Assembly: GCA_905221605.1 (NCBI GenBank)
Contig: CAJNDS010000466.1
Location: 1-64,000, forward strand
Length of the DNA: 64,000 nucleotides
Source of the DNA: Symbiodinium natans
Lineage: Eukaryota > Sar > Dinophyceae > Suessiales > Symbiodiniaceae
Direction: 5' to 3'
In this document: one piece after another, positions 19,230-29,882 of the stretch
Layout of the letters: each line of letters opens with the position of its first letter
Position numbering within the stretch: the first letter of the stretch is position 1
Notes under the pieces: generated by a model
Database searches by the model: none
What the model was told of the DNA's origin: nothing
What the model saw: the letters and a program-made list of their open reading frames with translations, nothing else
Position numbers and translations under genes: made by a program

Positions 19230-20243
19230 CTATCTCACCACCTGCGACCAACAAGTAGTGCCTCCCATCTGCTGCTTCAGCAGTTCAGATGCCCGCTTCT
19301 TCGCAGCCTGAAGGTCGCCGGTCTCCCTCCAGGTCGTGTAGTCGGCCATGCGGTCCAAGATCTTCGCATCGGTCTGGTCTTGGTGCATCTTTCGGGTGCC
19401 TTTTCCGCCTTGGAAGTACCAGTCGAAGCTTGGAACCTCCCAGTCAGGAGAGATGAGGTCCTTGCGGAGGAAGCACAAGTCCAGAATGTCCACGCGGCCG
19501 ATCAGCTTATAGCCGTGCTCCTCGGCCAACATGTTCAGGGCATATGCCGAGGCGCCCCAGGAGCACCCCGAAAACTTAAACTCAAAGCCTTTCGGAACTT
19601 CACCTGTGGGCAGCGTTGGATCAAGCATGGTGATCGCGATCGGCTTGCCGCCGTAGTTTGCATTGTACTCCGCTGTGAACAAAGCAGGACGGTACCCTCC
19701 ATTGAGGATGGACTTTAAAACGAAAAAATCGTGTGAGTCCATGTCCACAGACAAGTAGCCCAGGTCTTTTGGCACTTTGTACTTCTTGAAAAGGTCCACG
19801 ATATTGTTTTGGAAGAGGAAGTGCTTGTGGAGGTTGATGGACGCATTCTCGTGATTCCCATCGAGCAGTAGCCCAGTCCAACCCTGATCACGTAAAGCCC
19901 CTGTGTTTGGCCCACACTGTGCCTGCTGCTCAAAGCTGGCCGCGTCGTAGCCAAACTCCACGTAGTACTTGCTGCTGACGCCGATGTGTTGGAAAATCTC
20001 CCTGATGAAGAGGTCCTGTATGCCTTGAGATCGCATCCACGGCTCTCGTGTCGTCACGGGGAAGCTCATCATGCGTGGGATCCATTGGTCCAGCGTGCTT
20101 GTCGCAGAGAGACTTGCAGCTGGCTGGTTCACTTGAATCAAGCAGGATGCATCCTTTGCTGCATCGACCACTAGGCACAGCAAACTCAGCAAATTCAAAG
20201 CCTGCAGCCACCACGCACACCATACCCTTCCAGCGCCTGACAT
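19230..20243 (-). CDS. Secreted/ER FkbM-family methyltransferase-like protein
   Basis: 337 codons in one exon, true ATG. Residues 1-29 form a signal peptide: a tryptophan- and leucine-rich core (ALNLLSLLCLVV) followed by small residues. The body matches the FkbM-like family common in algae. YYVEFGYDAAS (93-103) stands in for the SAM-binding acidic/glycine motif. NTGAL with W.G..LDGN (113-130) and ENASINLHKHFLFQNNIVDL (132-151) follow, and SVDMDSHDFF (165-173) and EYNANYGG (192-199) are the second conserved acidic block. The canonical GxGxG loop is not obvious, so catalytic activity is unproven. The signal peptide points to the secretory pathway, or to a plastid if this is the first part of a bipartite leader. 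There is no operon-like neighbour. It is the only convincing intact host gene in the window. Confidence 0.75.
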   Translation of the reverse strand: MSGAGRVWCAWWLQALNLLSLLCLVVDAAKDASCLIQVNQPAASLSATSTLDQWIPRMMSFPVTTREPWMRSQGIQDLFIREIFQHIGVSSKYYVEFGYDAASFEQQAQCGPNTGALRDQGWTGLLLDGNHENASINLHKHFLFQNNIVDLFKKYKVPKDLGYLSVDMDSHDFFVLKSILNGGYRPALFTAEYNANYGGKPIAITMLDPTLPTGEVPKGFEFKFSGCSWGASAYALNMLAEEHGYKLIGRVDILDLCFLRKDLISPDWEVPSFDWYFQGGKGTRKMHQDQTDAKILDRMADYTTWRETGDLQAAKKRASELLKQQMGGTTCWSQVVR

Positions 20244-22967
20244 GGCTGCACCGGATTTTCTGCACTAATGTGATCCAGGTTAAGGCTGTCAAGGCGGATA
20301 AGATGCATTGCCATGCATTGGTGTAGTTTTTCAGGTGGCCACAACCTCCACAGGCCCAGCTTCCTAGAAAGTCTCTCGGGATTTGTTGTGGGATCCTGGG
20401 GCCGGATACATGTCCTGAAACCTTCGCAAGATTGAAGGAGGACTTCTCTTGACCTTCTCTGAGCCGCTAAGTGCTGAAGCACTGTCATGATTCTCTTCGG
20501 GACCTCCCAAGAGACCCCTCCCAGGGCTTGCCAGAGACCGGAAGGAGCTGAAACAGTTTCTGGGATCCTCCAGTCCTAGAGGAAATTCTCTGAATTCATC
20601 TAGAACATACGGCCTGATCTAAGACCCTATACTTTTGACGGCAGCGACAAACAAGCCCATTCCTCCTATTGAAATCAGACAGGCGCGAAGGAGCAATGCT
20701 CGAGGCCTTAAGCCCCTTCTTGCGCGTCAGCGCCATAAGTTAGGGACCTTCACGGCGGCGGCCAAGGCCCCGTTGCTCATCCACTGTGCGGTCTTCAAAC
20801 CGCGAGCCTTGGGTTGAGAGCACAGGGTTTTCAGGGTCTGTAGGGCCTAGGGTTTATAGGGTCTGCATAGGGCTTAGGATTTAGAACACCAAGATCGACC
20901 TCGCAGGGTTGAAAGCTGGGATCCTGTCCATGGCATCGAACCGATGTTGCCGCACCTCAGTGTTCAATTTGGTATCATCCATCAAATGATATAGCCTCCG
21001 TTTATCTAGTCTATCTTGTGTCTTACATTCTGTAAAAATACCAAGCATGAAACAATAAGTGGGGTTCTCTCTTCAGAGAGTTTGGTCACGCGAGTCTAGG
21101 CATGCTGTCGGAGTGTGAGCAAACAGGCTCCGGAGTTCCAGCAACTTCCCCAACCAATCCTTCGCAGCCGCCATGAAACCAATTTGGCTCCCGGCACACT
21201 TGCTTGAGCCGGAATCGACCTCGAGAGCAGTCGAATGAGATGCAGGATGCACGACAGAACCACATCTCAGCCACGACCTGTTGAAAAAAGTGGAGCGTTA
21301 AGGAGCAGAGCGTGCTGAAGTCTTGCCAACACACTTGCCCCACAAACCGGCTTAACACCTACAGTCCGCACGCTTTGGTTGATCTCCTGATTGGAAAAGA
21401 CATGCAGCATCCTGCAAATTGAGACAACATGAGCTTTTCGCGAGACGCCTTCTTGGGGTAAGAGACTTAGCATCATGCGCAAAGTCAGCCTCCCAAGAGC
21501 CAGGGCCACTTGAGGCTCCAGCGTCGCGTCGGCTGAGCATCCCCTGCGCCCCCAGGTGACTTAAAGGGATCAAAGAGATCATTTGGGGTGGGGTGTCGGG
21601 GAGGGTGGGTGTGGAGGGGGCTCTCGAAAGTAGGTCCCGCATGGGCAACCTGTTTCACTGGGAAACTTGGTCAGGAGAGCGGCCTCGAAGCACTCATCCC
21701 ACTGCCTTTCCAACTCTGACCCCTCAGGGTCACACCTCAGCATTCTCATCAATGGGTTTAGGGTTTAAGGTTTAGGGTTTAGGGTTAGGGCTCTTGTGAC
21801 ATGAGTTCTAAACTCGGCGCGAGATCTCAAGGGTCCGGCTGTTCGCCAACTGTGATCCAGTGCGGCACTGCTTCCAGGGCCTCTGTCAGAGCTGCGCAAA
21901 AAAGAAAGGCAAAGGCTTTGCGAGCCTGTCCTTTGAATCCACATCATGGTGCAGCTTGCCATGTTTCAAGTGCTTGTAACGAGGGATCACTCGGGATCAC
22001 TGTCAGGCCCATGCTGGAGAGGACTTCATCCAACCTTGGTGTACGGCCACTGAACATGCCGTACGAAGATCGGGGAGCTTGGACTAGTACCGAGAACTCG
22101 GCCTTGAGGAGGTGATCGTGTCTTCAACCCGAGCCGGCGCAGAAGAGGCACTCATGTACGCATGGGAACATATTCGGACAGTGTACTCTCACATCAGCAT
22201 ACACCCGTTGCTTGTGCTGGAGTGTGCTTAGGGAAAAGCTTGGTGTGCGGACGGGGGGGGGAGGGCTGGTAAATCGCGAGCCCTGTGACAGTACGTGACT
22301 CTGTTCCTTTAAACCATTGCATGGAGATCATGAGAGCCGAACATCAAGGAGATGCTAGCCACTCGGATCTGGGTCTTCAAGGGCATTAAGATGGGATTTC
22401 CGCGATCTTTTATGCGCCATCTTCCAGTCTCGAAAGTGGCACAAGTGCCCGTAGCACGGTGGTTGTGGAAAGCTTGCTATGCAAGGCAACAAACTTAAAA
22501 TTGGGCACGATGCGTCATACCCGCATCTTCACTGAGCTGTTTAACAGCAGTGGAAACATTATCGCTGCCGCGCTGGGCGCGTGTATTTCACACCCAGCTG
22601 GCGCAAAACCTGGACGACTCTGACAAATTAGCAAAGTAACACAACCCTAAACCCTAAACCGCCCAAAAAACACGAAGCAACACAATAAACAAACACAACC
22701 TAAGCAGCATGAACAACCCACAAACGCCCCCCTAGGCAGCATCGAAAAGCCGGCCCCCTCATCTCCAAGACTTTTGTTGTGAGACTTTCCGGTGTCGGCT
22801 CTCCCTGGCCTTAGGGCGCCCTGGAGCCTTCAAAAGACAGGGGGCTGAGGGTTTAGGGTTGAGGGTTTCGGGTTTAGGGTTTAGGGTTCAGGGTTTAGGG
22901 TGTAGGGCGTAGGGAGGCGTAGGGTGTAGGTTTAGGGTTTAGGGACTAGGGACTCAAAGAGCACAAA
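20244..22967. other. Host intergenic DNA, no supported gene
   Basis: Only telomere-like remnants are visible: degenerate at 20825-20885, about 40 bp at 21752-21792, CCCTAAACC at 22645-22660 and TTTAGGG variants at 22845-22945. A run of 13 G occupies 22968-22980. Short ORFs on both strands show no domain. Confidence 0.5.
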
Positions 22968-22980
22968 GGGGGGGGGGGGG

Positions 22981-23152
22981 CCGACTCTGAGCACTCAATG
23001 GGGCACAGCCCGCACACCGCACACGGCAGCGGGGCCTCCGGTGCGGGCTCCGCGTCCTTGGCCTCCTTGGACTCCTCCCTGGACTCCTTGGCATCCTTGG
23101 GCTCCTTCTCTTTGGCCTCCTTGACCTCCTTCTCCTTGGCCTGGGCCAGGTG
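22981..23152 (-). other. Candidate exon: K/E-rich repeat with a Cys cluster
   Basis: No start codon, so only visible by reading the frame. The minus strand is open from an acceptor-like ...TTTTCTCAG at 23153-23160. It encodes a highly charged repeat of KE(V/A/P/S)KEAKE type, then a segment with CAVCGLCPIEC (CX2CX2CX3C). The repetitive Lys/Glu pattern with consistent third-position G/C is more exon-like than random. The rest of the gene was not found. Confidence 0.3.
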
Positions 23153-23473
23153 CTGAGAAAAGGGAGGGCTGGGTTAGAAAAGGGTCAGAGTGTACTTCCT
23201 TACAGTATTACAGCCACCCCCCCCCCCTAGTGTGCCCACCCCACCGACCCTGCCCAGGCGAATTCCGAAAGAGCGGGCCCCAGGTTTGGCTGAGAAAACC
23301 TCCCTGAAAAGCTTCTGGACGCCCAGAGTCACAGGGACCTCAAGGAATTCAGACAAGAGTGTCCCGTAAAGCGCGGGAGGACCCCTCAAGGCCCGACATG
23401 GCTCTATATTCATTTAAGACATCTTGAGGCATCCCTCAACCACGGCCCTCCATTTGCATTCAGACTGACCCGG

Positions 23474-23926
23474 AATGCGAAGGCCTTCGGCTCTTCACTG
23501 GCTGCACGCTCAGCCTTTGCTGGTTTTCCTCAGCAAAGCTCAGTTCTACACCAGGCGGAAGTTGAAAAGGAGCGTATGCGTAGACACTTTCTGGGTCTCA
23601 GGCGGGCTCCCTTGCCTTCTCCCTTGCCTTCTCCTAGGCGCATGGACGATAATTGCCAGTACACCGAAACGTGCAAGACGCTGCAAGACCAGTTTGAGGC
23701 CCGGGTCAGGCGAAAGCATATTTTCGAAACACAGACTGTCTCAAACCAAACAACCTTGCGTTCCGTTTCGGCTCCCGCCTGTAGCCCTTCCCGCTCATGG
23801 GTGATTCATCGCATTGCTTGTGGTCCGTTGTTTTGGGGTTGCCATGCTTCATCCCTGGCCAAAAACATCTTCGCCGCAGTTGCCGGCACCTCCACCAATT
23901 GGCCCTGCTTGTCCATCTTGTTTTGA
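23474..23926 (+). other. Candidate exon or fragment with coiled-coil character
   Basis: One frame is open from upstream to a stop at 23926. It contains a Gln/Glu/Arg-rich helical stretch (HQAEVEKERMRRHFLGLRR, about 23544-23600) and a second one (CKTLQDQFEARVRRKH). No domain was recognised. It could be chance in GC-rich DNA. Confidence 0.2.
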
Positions 23927-24334
23927 TCCGAAGAGCCAGCCCCGAATGTCTGGCTTTAGGGGCGTTTCAAATTTAGCGTGTTGGGGCTTCTTGGCGTTTG
24001 GGTTTAGACCTGAGGGTTGGTTGGGCTACTGAAACTTTCAGGTTCTCACATATACAGGTGTAATGCATCGTATGCCTGCCTGCTGGTGTCTCCACAACAA
24101 AGTCTTCTGTGCGAACATTCTTCTTGTTGCAAGCGTTAAAGTTAAGAAACCAAGCGACCCAGAAAGAAAACCTCAGTGAGCTTACGCAAACCATGATGTT
24201 AAGTTCCTCACAACCGTAACCCGGCAACTTCTGAGGTTGGGACCCGGACCCCGTTTAGAAGCTGGCTGCCTCAGGGCATTGAAATGCACCCCAAGCCCTG
24301 AGCCCCCCTGAGCCCCCCTAAGAGTCACTGGAGG

Positions 24335-24574
24335 CCTTGCCCAGTTTGGGTAATTGCACCACCGTGGCCCAAATCATAGCCAGAATATCCTAAAAACACT
24401 TTACCGTATAGAAAGTAAGGTGCAATGATCTAAAATGGACAAGGTAAGGGGGTCGCCCAGTTTGGGTAATTACATCATCGTCAACCAACTAGTGCTCAGT
24501 AATCCCTAAAACACATTACCATATAGAAAATCATCCTACTTATCAGGTGATGTAACATCCCGAAACGGGCAAGG
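24335..24574. repeat. Inverted-repeat block at the left edge of EVE1
   Basis: Two consecutive hairpin-like units. Unit 1 has arms 24335-24363 (CCTTGCCCAGTTTGGGTAAT..) and 24419-24444. Unit 2 has arms 24454-24480 and 24546-24574. The arms are imperfect copies of the same sequence that bounds EVE2 at 57821-57850 and 58075-58105. AT-rich viral DNA begins immediately after. This is probably a viral terminal repeat. Confidence 0.7.
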
Positions 24575-24666
24575 TTAGGTTTATTCATTTTATGGGGAAT
24601 AGTATGGGGTGTTGGGGTTTCAATAATTATTTAATTGTATTATTAAATTATAATTGGTAGGCTATT

Positions 24667-25281
24667 TTATATAAAATTTGTACATATCATCTCTCCTAGA
24701 AACCGTGTTGCTTCTTCTGAATATAGAAGTTCAAAAGATATATTATCGTCGGCGCCGTCTTTTAACTGATGTATTATTACAATAAAAAACTTACATACTC
24801 TTTGATAAGAATTCAAATAACCACATAAAATATCTTTGAAATAATTCTTTTTCTCTTGATGCCATTTATAGAAATCAAATTTATCTAGGTTTTCATACAT
24901 TGTTTTCATTTCAATATGTAACTCAAGCGTATATTCATCCTTATCCACATAATCTCGTATTATTTTATGAACTTCATCATATTCTGGGTATTTACATAAT
25001 TTAGTAAAAAGGAATGATGTAATCATCAAATAGGTTCCTTAACTTACAACATTTGTCACAGCCATTGTAGTCTGTAATCATATGTGATAAATCATGTAAG
25101 GCATCGCATTTACCTAGTAAGATTTGTTGCCTGTTCTTAACTTGTCTACATGAAGAACAGTTTTTGAAATAATTGGACTTCTTTAGTTCATAATAAAATC
25201 TTCAGTTTCATCATCAGATGAACTTTCATACTCACTCTCACTTTCATATTCATTCTCACTTTCATATTCATTGTCACTCAT
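24667..25281 (-). pseudogene. Viral gene with acidic N-terminus and Cys pairs, frameshifted (EVE1)
   Basis: An ATG at 25281 opens an acidic repeat (SDNEYESENEYESESEYE) that stops after 32 codons. A neighbouring frame continues with NCSSC and CDKCC cysteine pairs, and a third frame carries the last 120 codons (ending EEATRFLGEMICTNFI, 24667). Overlapping frames of consistent composition imply one gene with two frameshifts. No known domain was recognised. No equivalent lies at this position in EVE2. Confidence 0.5.
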
Positions 25282-25359
25282 TTCCACTATAATATATTAA
25301 GTTGTTATTTCTTTAAGTGCTTTTTCTTCAGAAACCTTTCCATAAGAAAACTCCCGTGA

Positions 25360-25560
25360 TCATTCCTTCCCTTTAAGCCTAGATTTTTTATTATGATCTA
25401 AACAAGCCCTACATGTTTTATTATATACCTTCATATAATGCTTACTTACAAACTCACCTACACATTTTACTTGCTTACACGCTTTACACTGCATATACTG
25501 TGTTTTGCAACCACTACCTGTAGGAAACCCAACAGAAATATTATCATCTAATTCACTCAT
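25360..25560 (-). CDS. Small CxxC zinc-binding protein (EVE1)
   Basis: 66 codons, ATG start overlapping the stop of the upstream gene (ATGAGTGA). Two cysteine pairs, CKAC and CRACLD, about 28 residues apart, with a basic tail (NKKSRLKGKE). This CxxC...CxxCL layout is common in small proteins of large algal DNA viruses. Its counterpart in EVE2 is 58189-58467, with CVRC and CGECLD. A role in nucleic-acid binding is inference. Confidence 0.65.
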   Translation of the reverse strand: MSELDDNISVGFPTGSGCKTQYMQCKACKQVKCVGEFVSKHYMKVYNKTCRACLDHNKKSRLKGKE

Positions 25561-25768
25561 TATTATGAATAGGTTTCGTCTCTTCGTTATACTTTATATT
25601 GCAATAATCAAGGGTTGTAGGTTTCGGTTGTAAAATGTCCTTGTTATTCAGTTTCGTCAAATATGCATTCTTTGTATTTTCATACGTTGCATCAACTGGC
25701 GTTCTGTCAAAGTTTCTCGTGGGTCTTCGATTAAATAATTTCTCAATCCTCTCGTCGCAAGATGACAT
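25553..25768 (-). CDS. Unknown small viral protein (EVE1)
   Basis: 71 codons, true ATG, overlapping the next gene by 8 bp, so probably co-expressed with it. Polar, no recognised domain; begins MSSCDERIEKLFNRRP. Not found in EVE2. The overlap and the AT-rich viral codon use support it as a gene. Confidence 0.55.
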   Translation of the reverse strand: MSSCDERIEKLFNRRPTRNFDRTPVDATYENTKNAYLTKLNNKDILQPKPTTLDYCNIKYNEETKPIHNNE

Positions 25769-25971
25769 CTTGCTTGAAGTCAGGTTTATTACCCATATAC
25801 TTAAATATACATTAAGTTTTTAAATAAAAACTTTTATAATAAAACTTTTATATTAAAATTTTCATAAACTGAATAATGAAAATTCTAAACTCCAAACTAA
25901 TTAGGGATGTATCTTATGTATATCCGAATTATGTAAGTGTTCCAAGATACTTCCCCTTTCTCTTGCTCACT

Positions 25972-26015
25972 CACTGGGGTCTGGGACTTAAGCAATTGCA
26001 GAGAGCAATGGGCGC
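25972..26015. promoter_or_regulatory. Conserved GC-rich intergenic motif (EVE1 copy)
   Basis: CACTGGGG at 25972 and GAGCAATGGGCGC at 26003-26015 sit in a GC-rich patch within otherwise AT-rich spacer. The same two blocks occur, closer together, at 58572-58599 in EVE2, in the same gap between the zinc-finger gene and the coiled-coil gene. Function unknown; an origin, promoter or small RNA is possible. An (AT)n run follows at 26080-26098. Confidence 0.45.
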
Positions 26016-26117
26016 ACATTCGGGGTGTTCATCCTGTTTCATTTCTTTCCGGAGAATTCAAAAGAACTTTACACTGTCAATATATATATATATATATAAC
26101 ATCTTTATTTTTAAATA

Positions 26118-26513
26118 TTAATCCAAAATGTTCAAATTTGTTTTCAATTGTTCAACATCTTGTTTTACATCTTCTACTTCTTCCTCAATTTTATCTAGTC
26201 TTTCTTCGCATTCTTCTGGGGTGATTTTCCGATTTTGACTCCATCCTGTACTACACAGTTCAACGCCTCCAGTTTGTGGTACTGTATTTGGTTTAAATAT
26301 TCCATCATCAGGCGACACGCCCCGACCCATTTTAAAACTAGAACGGTCTTCTACAACATTAACAACAACCTTATCATTTTCAGTTGTTGTTTTAGTTTCT
26401 TTATGGTATGTGTTTCTCTTACATCTACAAAATAGACAATTAATGCCATCTTTATTTACACTTACACCGCCATCAGTTCCATCTTTGTTATTCTCTTTGT
26501 TTGAATCGCTCAT
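26118..26513 (-). CDS. Coiled-coil protein with CRCKR motif (EVE1)
   Basis: 131 codons, true ATG. After a polar N-terminus, NCLFCRCKRNTYHKETKT (about residues 25-42) gives a CX2CRCKR cluster. The middle has GVSPDDGIFKPN and SVE/GVELC-type segments. The C-terminus is a Glu/Asp-rich coiled coil beginning TPEECEERLDKIEEEVEDV. It aligns along its whole length with 58695-59102, sharing YHKETKT, NVVED/NIVED, VSPD and TPEECE. No named family recognised; a structural or nucleic-acid-binding role is plausible. Confidence 0.7.
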   Translation of the reverse strand: MSDSNKENNKDGTDGGVSVNKDGINCLFCRCKRNTYHKETKTTTENDKVVVNVVEDRSSFKMGRGVSPDDGIFKPNTVPQTGGVELCSTGWSQNRKITPEECEERLDKIEEEVEDVKQDVEQLKTNLNILD

Positions 26514-26516
26514 ATA

Positions 26517-26675
26517 TTAATGTATATTAGTTTTCTTCAATTTTAAATATTGCACAACCCCTTTACATATTTCCAACACCGAGTAGCAACACCTACGATA
26601 TCTAGGCGTTGTTATTATTATCTATTCTATTTCTTCAAGGTTGTCAATGACATCAATGCAATCAACGTAATTCAT
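26517..26675 (-). pseudogene. Tiny conserved viral gene, interrupted by in-frame TAG (EVE1)
   Basis: 52 codons from an ATG at 26675 to TAA at 26517-26519, with one internal TAG after about 17 codons. The part after the stop contains TPRYRRCCYSVLEICK, matching TPRYRMCCRSLLEFLK in the intact EVE2 copy (59108-59254). Same position: antisense, just upstream of the ATPase. Confidence 0.6.
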
Positions 26676-26711
26676 ATATTCTAACGTATAATTTTCTAAC
26701 TAATATTCATA

Positions 26712-27182
26712 ATGACCGATAATGTTCCAACAGTAGAACCAATTGATATACCCAAGTACCCGTTCAAAAATAGCAAGCATGAGATGATGCCATCTTTACC
26801 TGCGAGAATGTTGGCGGTGGCTTCAAGTACAGGCGGTAAAACAGTTTTAATACAGAATTTAATACTGAAGATTTACCGCAATAGTTTTGAAAGAATATAC
26901 ATATTCAGTCCTAGTGTGGATGTGGACGACACGTGGAACGCAGTGAAGAAGTACATAAAGGATGTAATGAAAGTGGACTCCGAAAAGGAACAGATATATT
27001 TCAATCATGACGACGCAACTGCCTTACAGAAAATAATAGACACCCTACACAAGGTAATAGAGTTCCAGAAGAAGAACAAAGACAAGGACTTATTCAGTAT
27101 ATTAATAGTCATTGATGATTTCGCGGACGACCCAAAATTTGTAAGGTACTCAAGTATCTTGCACGGATTGTTCACAAGAGCC
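26712..27182 (+). pseudogene. A32-like packaging ATPase, truncated (EVE1)
   Basis: 157 codons from ATG. Walker A is ASSTGGKT (37-44) and Walker B is ILIVIDDFADD (130-140), typical of the FtsK-HerA/poxvirus A32-type ATPases that pump DNA into capsids in polinton-like viruses, virophages and giant viruses. Upstream motifs PKYPFKNSKHEMMPSLPARM match EVE2. The reading frame is intact but stops two codons after HGLFTR because viral DNA ends at about 27182 and CCTAAGCCCC repeats begin. The homologue continues for roughly 100 more residues, so sensor/arginine-finger regions are lost and the product would be non-functional. Confidence 0.85.
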
Positions 27183-27490
27183 TAAGCCCCCTAAGCCCCC
27201 CTAAGCCTCCTAAACTCTTTACACCCACACCGCCTAAACCCCCTGAGCCCCCTAAGCCCGCTGAACCCCTATCCCCCCTTAGCCTAAGCCCCCTAAACTT
27301 CCTGAACCCCAAACCCGAAACCCTAAACCCCGAATGTGAAGTCGAACGCCGCTGCTTTGCCAAGCCCAGCGCCGTCGGGCTTGGAGCTCCTCAGGGGGAC
27401 AGCCGGGGCTCTATAGGGTTTAGGGTTTAGGGTTTAGGGTTTAGGGTTTAGGGTTTCGGGTTTAGGGTTTAGGATTTAGGGTTTGGGTTA
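27183..27490. repeat. Degenerate telomere-like repeats joined to EVE1
   Basis: CCCCCTAAGCC / CCTAAGCCCC units at 27183-27330, then 90 bp of unique GC-rich sequence, then TTTAGGG units at 27415-27485. The junction with viral DNA at 27182/27183 is abrupt. Confidence 0.8.
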
Positions 27491-27721
27491 CTTGAGATCA
27501 GGAGTTGGGCTTGTTTGGGGGCGGCCTTGGGGCTTGAGGGATAGTCAGAGCTGGGCCTTTGTTGGGTGGATGTAGGGCTTTGGGGGGTTTCCCTTCGCCC
27601 TTTCCCCGCCCTTGGGGGGGCTGTTCCCGATGTTAAGGCACCATTCGCCTCGCGTACACGCCCCCAGTTCCCGCCCGGTCTCCTGGCCTCGTCCCTGGAG
27701 TGCCCACTCCCGCAGAAGCAT

Positions 27722-27858
27722 AGAGTTTAGAATTTAGGGTTTAGGGCTATGGTTTAGGGTTTAGGGTTTAGGGTTTAGGGTTTAGGGTTTAGGGTTTAGG
27801 GTTTAGGGTTTAGGGTTTAGGGTTTAGGGTTTAGGGTTTAGGGTTTAGGGTTTAGGGC
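27722..27858 (+). repeat. Near-perfect (TTTAGGG)n array
   Basis: About 19 units, nearly perfect over the last 100 bp (27755-27858). Confidence 0.95.
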
Positions 27859-29828
27859 CCAGTATCCCTGGAGTGCCTCCCGACACGTGGGATCGAAGCC
27901 CGTTGCGGTGGGACCCAGATGCAATGCAACCCTCTGCACGCCATTTATCTCCAAGCTGGTGATTTCCGGCACGGGTGGGAAGAGAAGGAATGCCCCATCA
28001 ACCTTTGACTTGAGTGCCGCCGCCCTCAACCCCGAACAGCTGCCATGAGCAACGGTCAGTGCGCTCAGAACAGCGATGCACCATGAAGGCCCCCGCAACA
28101 ACATGTCGCATTCTGCTTTGCCGACCAACAAGCCATAGGCATACAACGCGACGACCACAAGGCACCCCTGTATCTGTCTCTCGGAGTATCCAACGACTTC
28201 AAGGGGTGTCTGGGGAGAAGGGGCACCAGGAGAGATTCAACTTGAAGAGAAATGGTGAAAATGTGCTCACAACGTTTGACAGTAAGACGTGGGGATACCC
28301 TGGTGCCGAGCATGCCTCCGCAGCGCGAAGCAAGATCCCAAGCAAATCAGTTTGGGGTCTTTCCAAGCAACTGCAGACATGCCATGTGTGCAAAGCCAGA
28401 CAAACGAGCAGGCATTTCGATGTCTGCTTCATGCTACCTCAACATCATCCCGGGCATCCCTTGAAATACCCCGGCGCTGATGAGTTCTTCTGGGGTCCTC
28501 GGTCGGGCCCTCGCTTGCAGGCTCACCCTTTGCGGGCTTTCCTCGGAGCATGCCAGGCAAGCTCTGACCGAGGAACAGCTTACATTCTACGACATACAGC
28601 TCAAAGCGGACATCATGCATGTGGTCTCGTGGGCGTCGGGCGCGCGGACTTCACTTCTCCTAAGCGCTTGCCGCCCCCGAAACACAGCGTCATGCAAGAA
28701 GATGGTCATCCACAAGTGTGCAACGGAGCCCCCGGTGTCGGAAGCAGTTGGGCAGGCTTAGGTGGCACGCCGGCTTGACTCCGCTTCGCGGCCTGCCTCG
28801 AGCACGCCAAACCCAAACAACACACCCACAAAGGAAGAAAATCTCTACCCTGTCTCTCTCGACTGCTTTGTGTGCTTCCTTCTCTCCGAGCGCCGCACCG
28901 CTGCCGGAGGAGCTCCTTTAAAGGAAAGGAGAGAGAAGGTGCTTCACACCCCGGGGCCCTTTGGGTGCCCCCCCCCGGAGTCGCACGACTCTGAATCCGG
29001 GAGCGCCCTTCCCTTTCCTTAGGGTTTAGGGTAACCTTCAACCCTAAACCCTAAACCCTAAACCCTAAACCCTAAACCCTAAACCCTAAACCCAACTTCA
29101 CTTCCCCAACTTCCCCCGAGGAACCCAAGCGGCGGTCTCCTCCCGACGCTCTTGCAGTTGCTGGACTTCGGCTTTGACCTGTCCAAAGACGGCGGAGTTG
29201 GGGTGCGCGCAGGCTCCTTCTACAAAAGAGCACTCAACCCCATCAGGGCTTCGGATTTTCGGGGTTTAGGGTTTGAAGAGCAGATGGCCAGAGAAGTCAG
29301 TGTGTGGGAGCGGCAGAGAAAATTAGACGGTGGTCAGGCAGCAAGAAACGTGCAACGTGGGTAGTGCTGGCGGTGCTTTGCCAGGGGCCCTTGCCATTGG
29401 CGGGTTTAAACTTTGCATCGACCCAAGTTCCTTTGTTGTACAGTCTGTCACCCTTTCCAGAAAAACCACGCCTACAGACTTGCTCAGTGCAACGTCAACA
29501 GTCCTACCCTACCAGCAGAACAGGCTTTGGATCATGGCCCCGCCTTTTTTTGTAATTCCTTCGCTTCTCCTTGTGAGCCCATGCTTGGAACTGCACTGGG
29601 ACTGTGCAGGCTTAGCAGCCGCAAGCTCAGGCTCTCAGGTCTAGACCCAACTCTTTTCGGAGGGCCTGCAATCTGACAATCTGCCAAAGAGATGTTCGGG
29701 GTTTTGGGGAGTTTTAGGGAGCTTGGGTGCGTTGAGGCGTTACGCTCAATCAATGCCGCCCATGTGTCGCACATTTCGGTGGCGCCTCCGCTTCAGCCAG
29801 GGCCTTCGCCTGCTTGTCCTAAAACACG

Positions 29829-29830
29829 AG

Positions 29831-29877
<47 letters not shown>

Positions 29878-29882
29878 GAGAA
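29829..29882 (+). repeat. (GA)n microsatellite
   Basis: About 50 bp of GA dinucleotides with a single G interruption. Translates as R/E repeats, which inflates the ORFs across it. Confidence 0.95.

Larger units (their letters stand above)
24335..27182. mobile_element. EVE1: truncated integrated DNA virus, polinton-like
   Basis: An AT-rich island inside GC-rich host DNA. It starts with an inverted-repeat block and carries six short genes in viral-style tight packing, several of them damaged. It ends abruptly inside the packaging-ATPase gene at 27182, where degenerate CCCTAA-type repeats begin. Gene order and orientation match EVE2 at 57821 onward. Assignment to polinton-like/virophage-type viruses rests on the ATPase here plus the gene set of EVE2. 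Confidence 0.75.

Noticed and set aside
19038..19718. 226-codon + strand ORF
   Set aside because: Antisense to the FkbM-like gene, which has a signal peptide, conserved motifs and a proper ATG.
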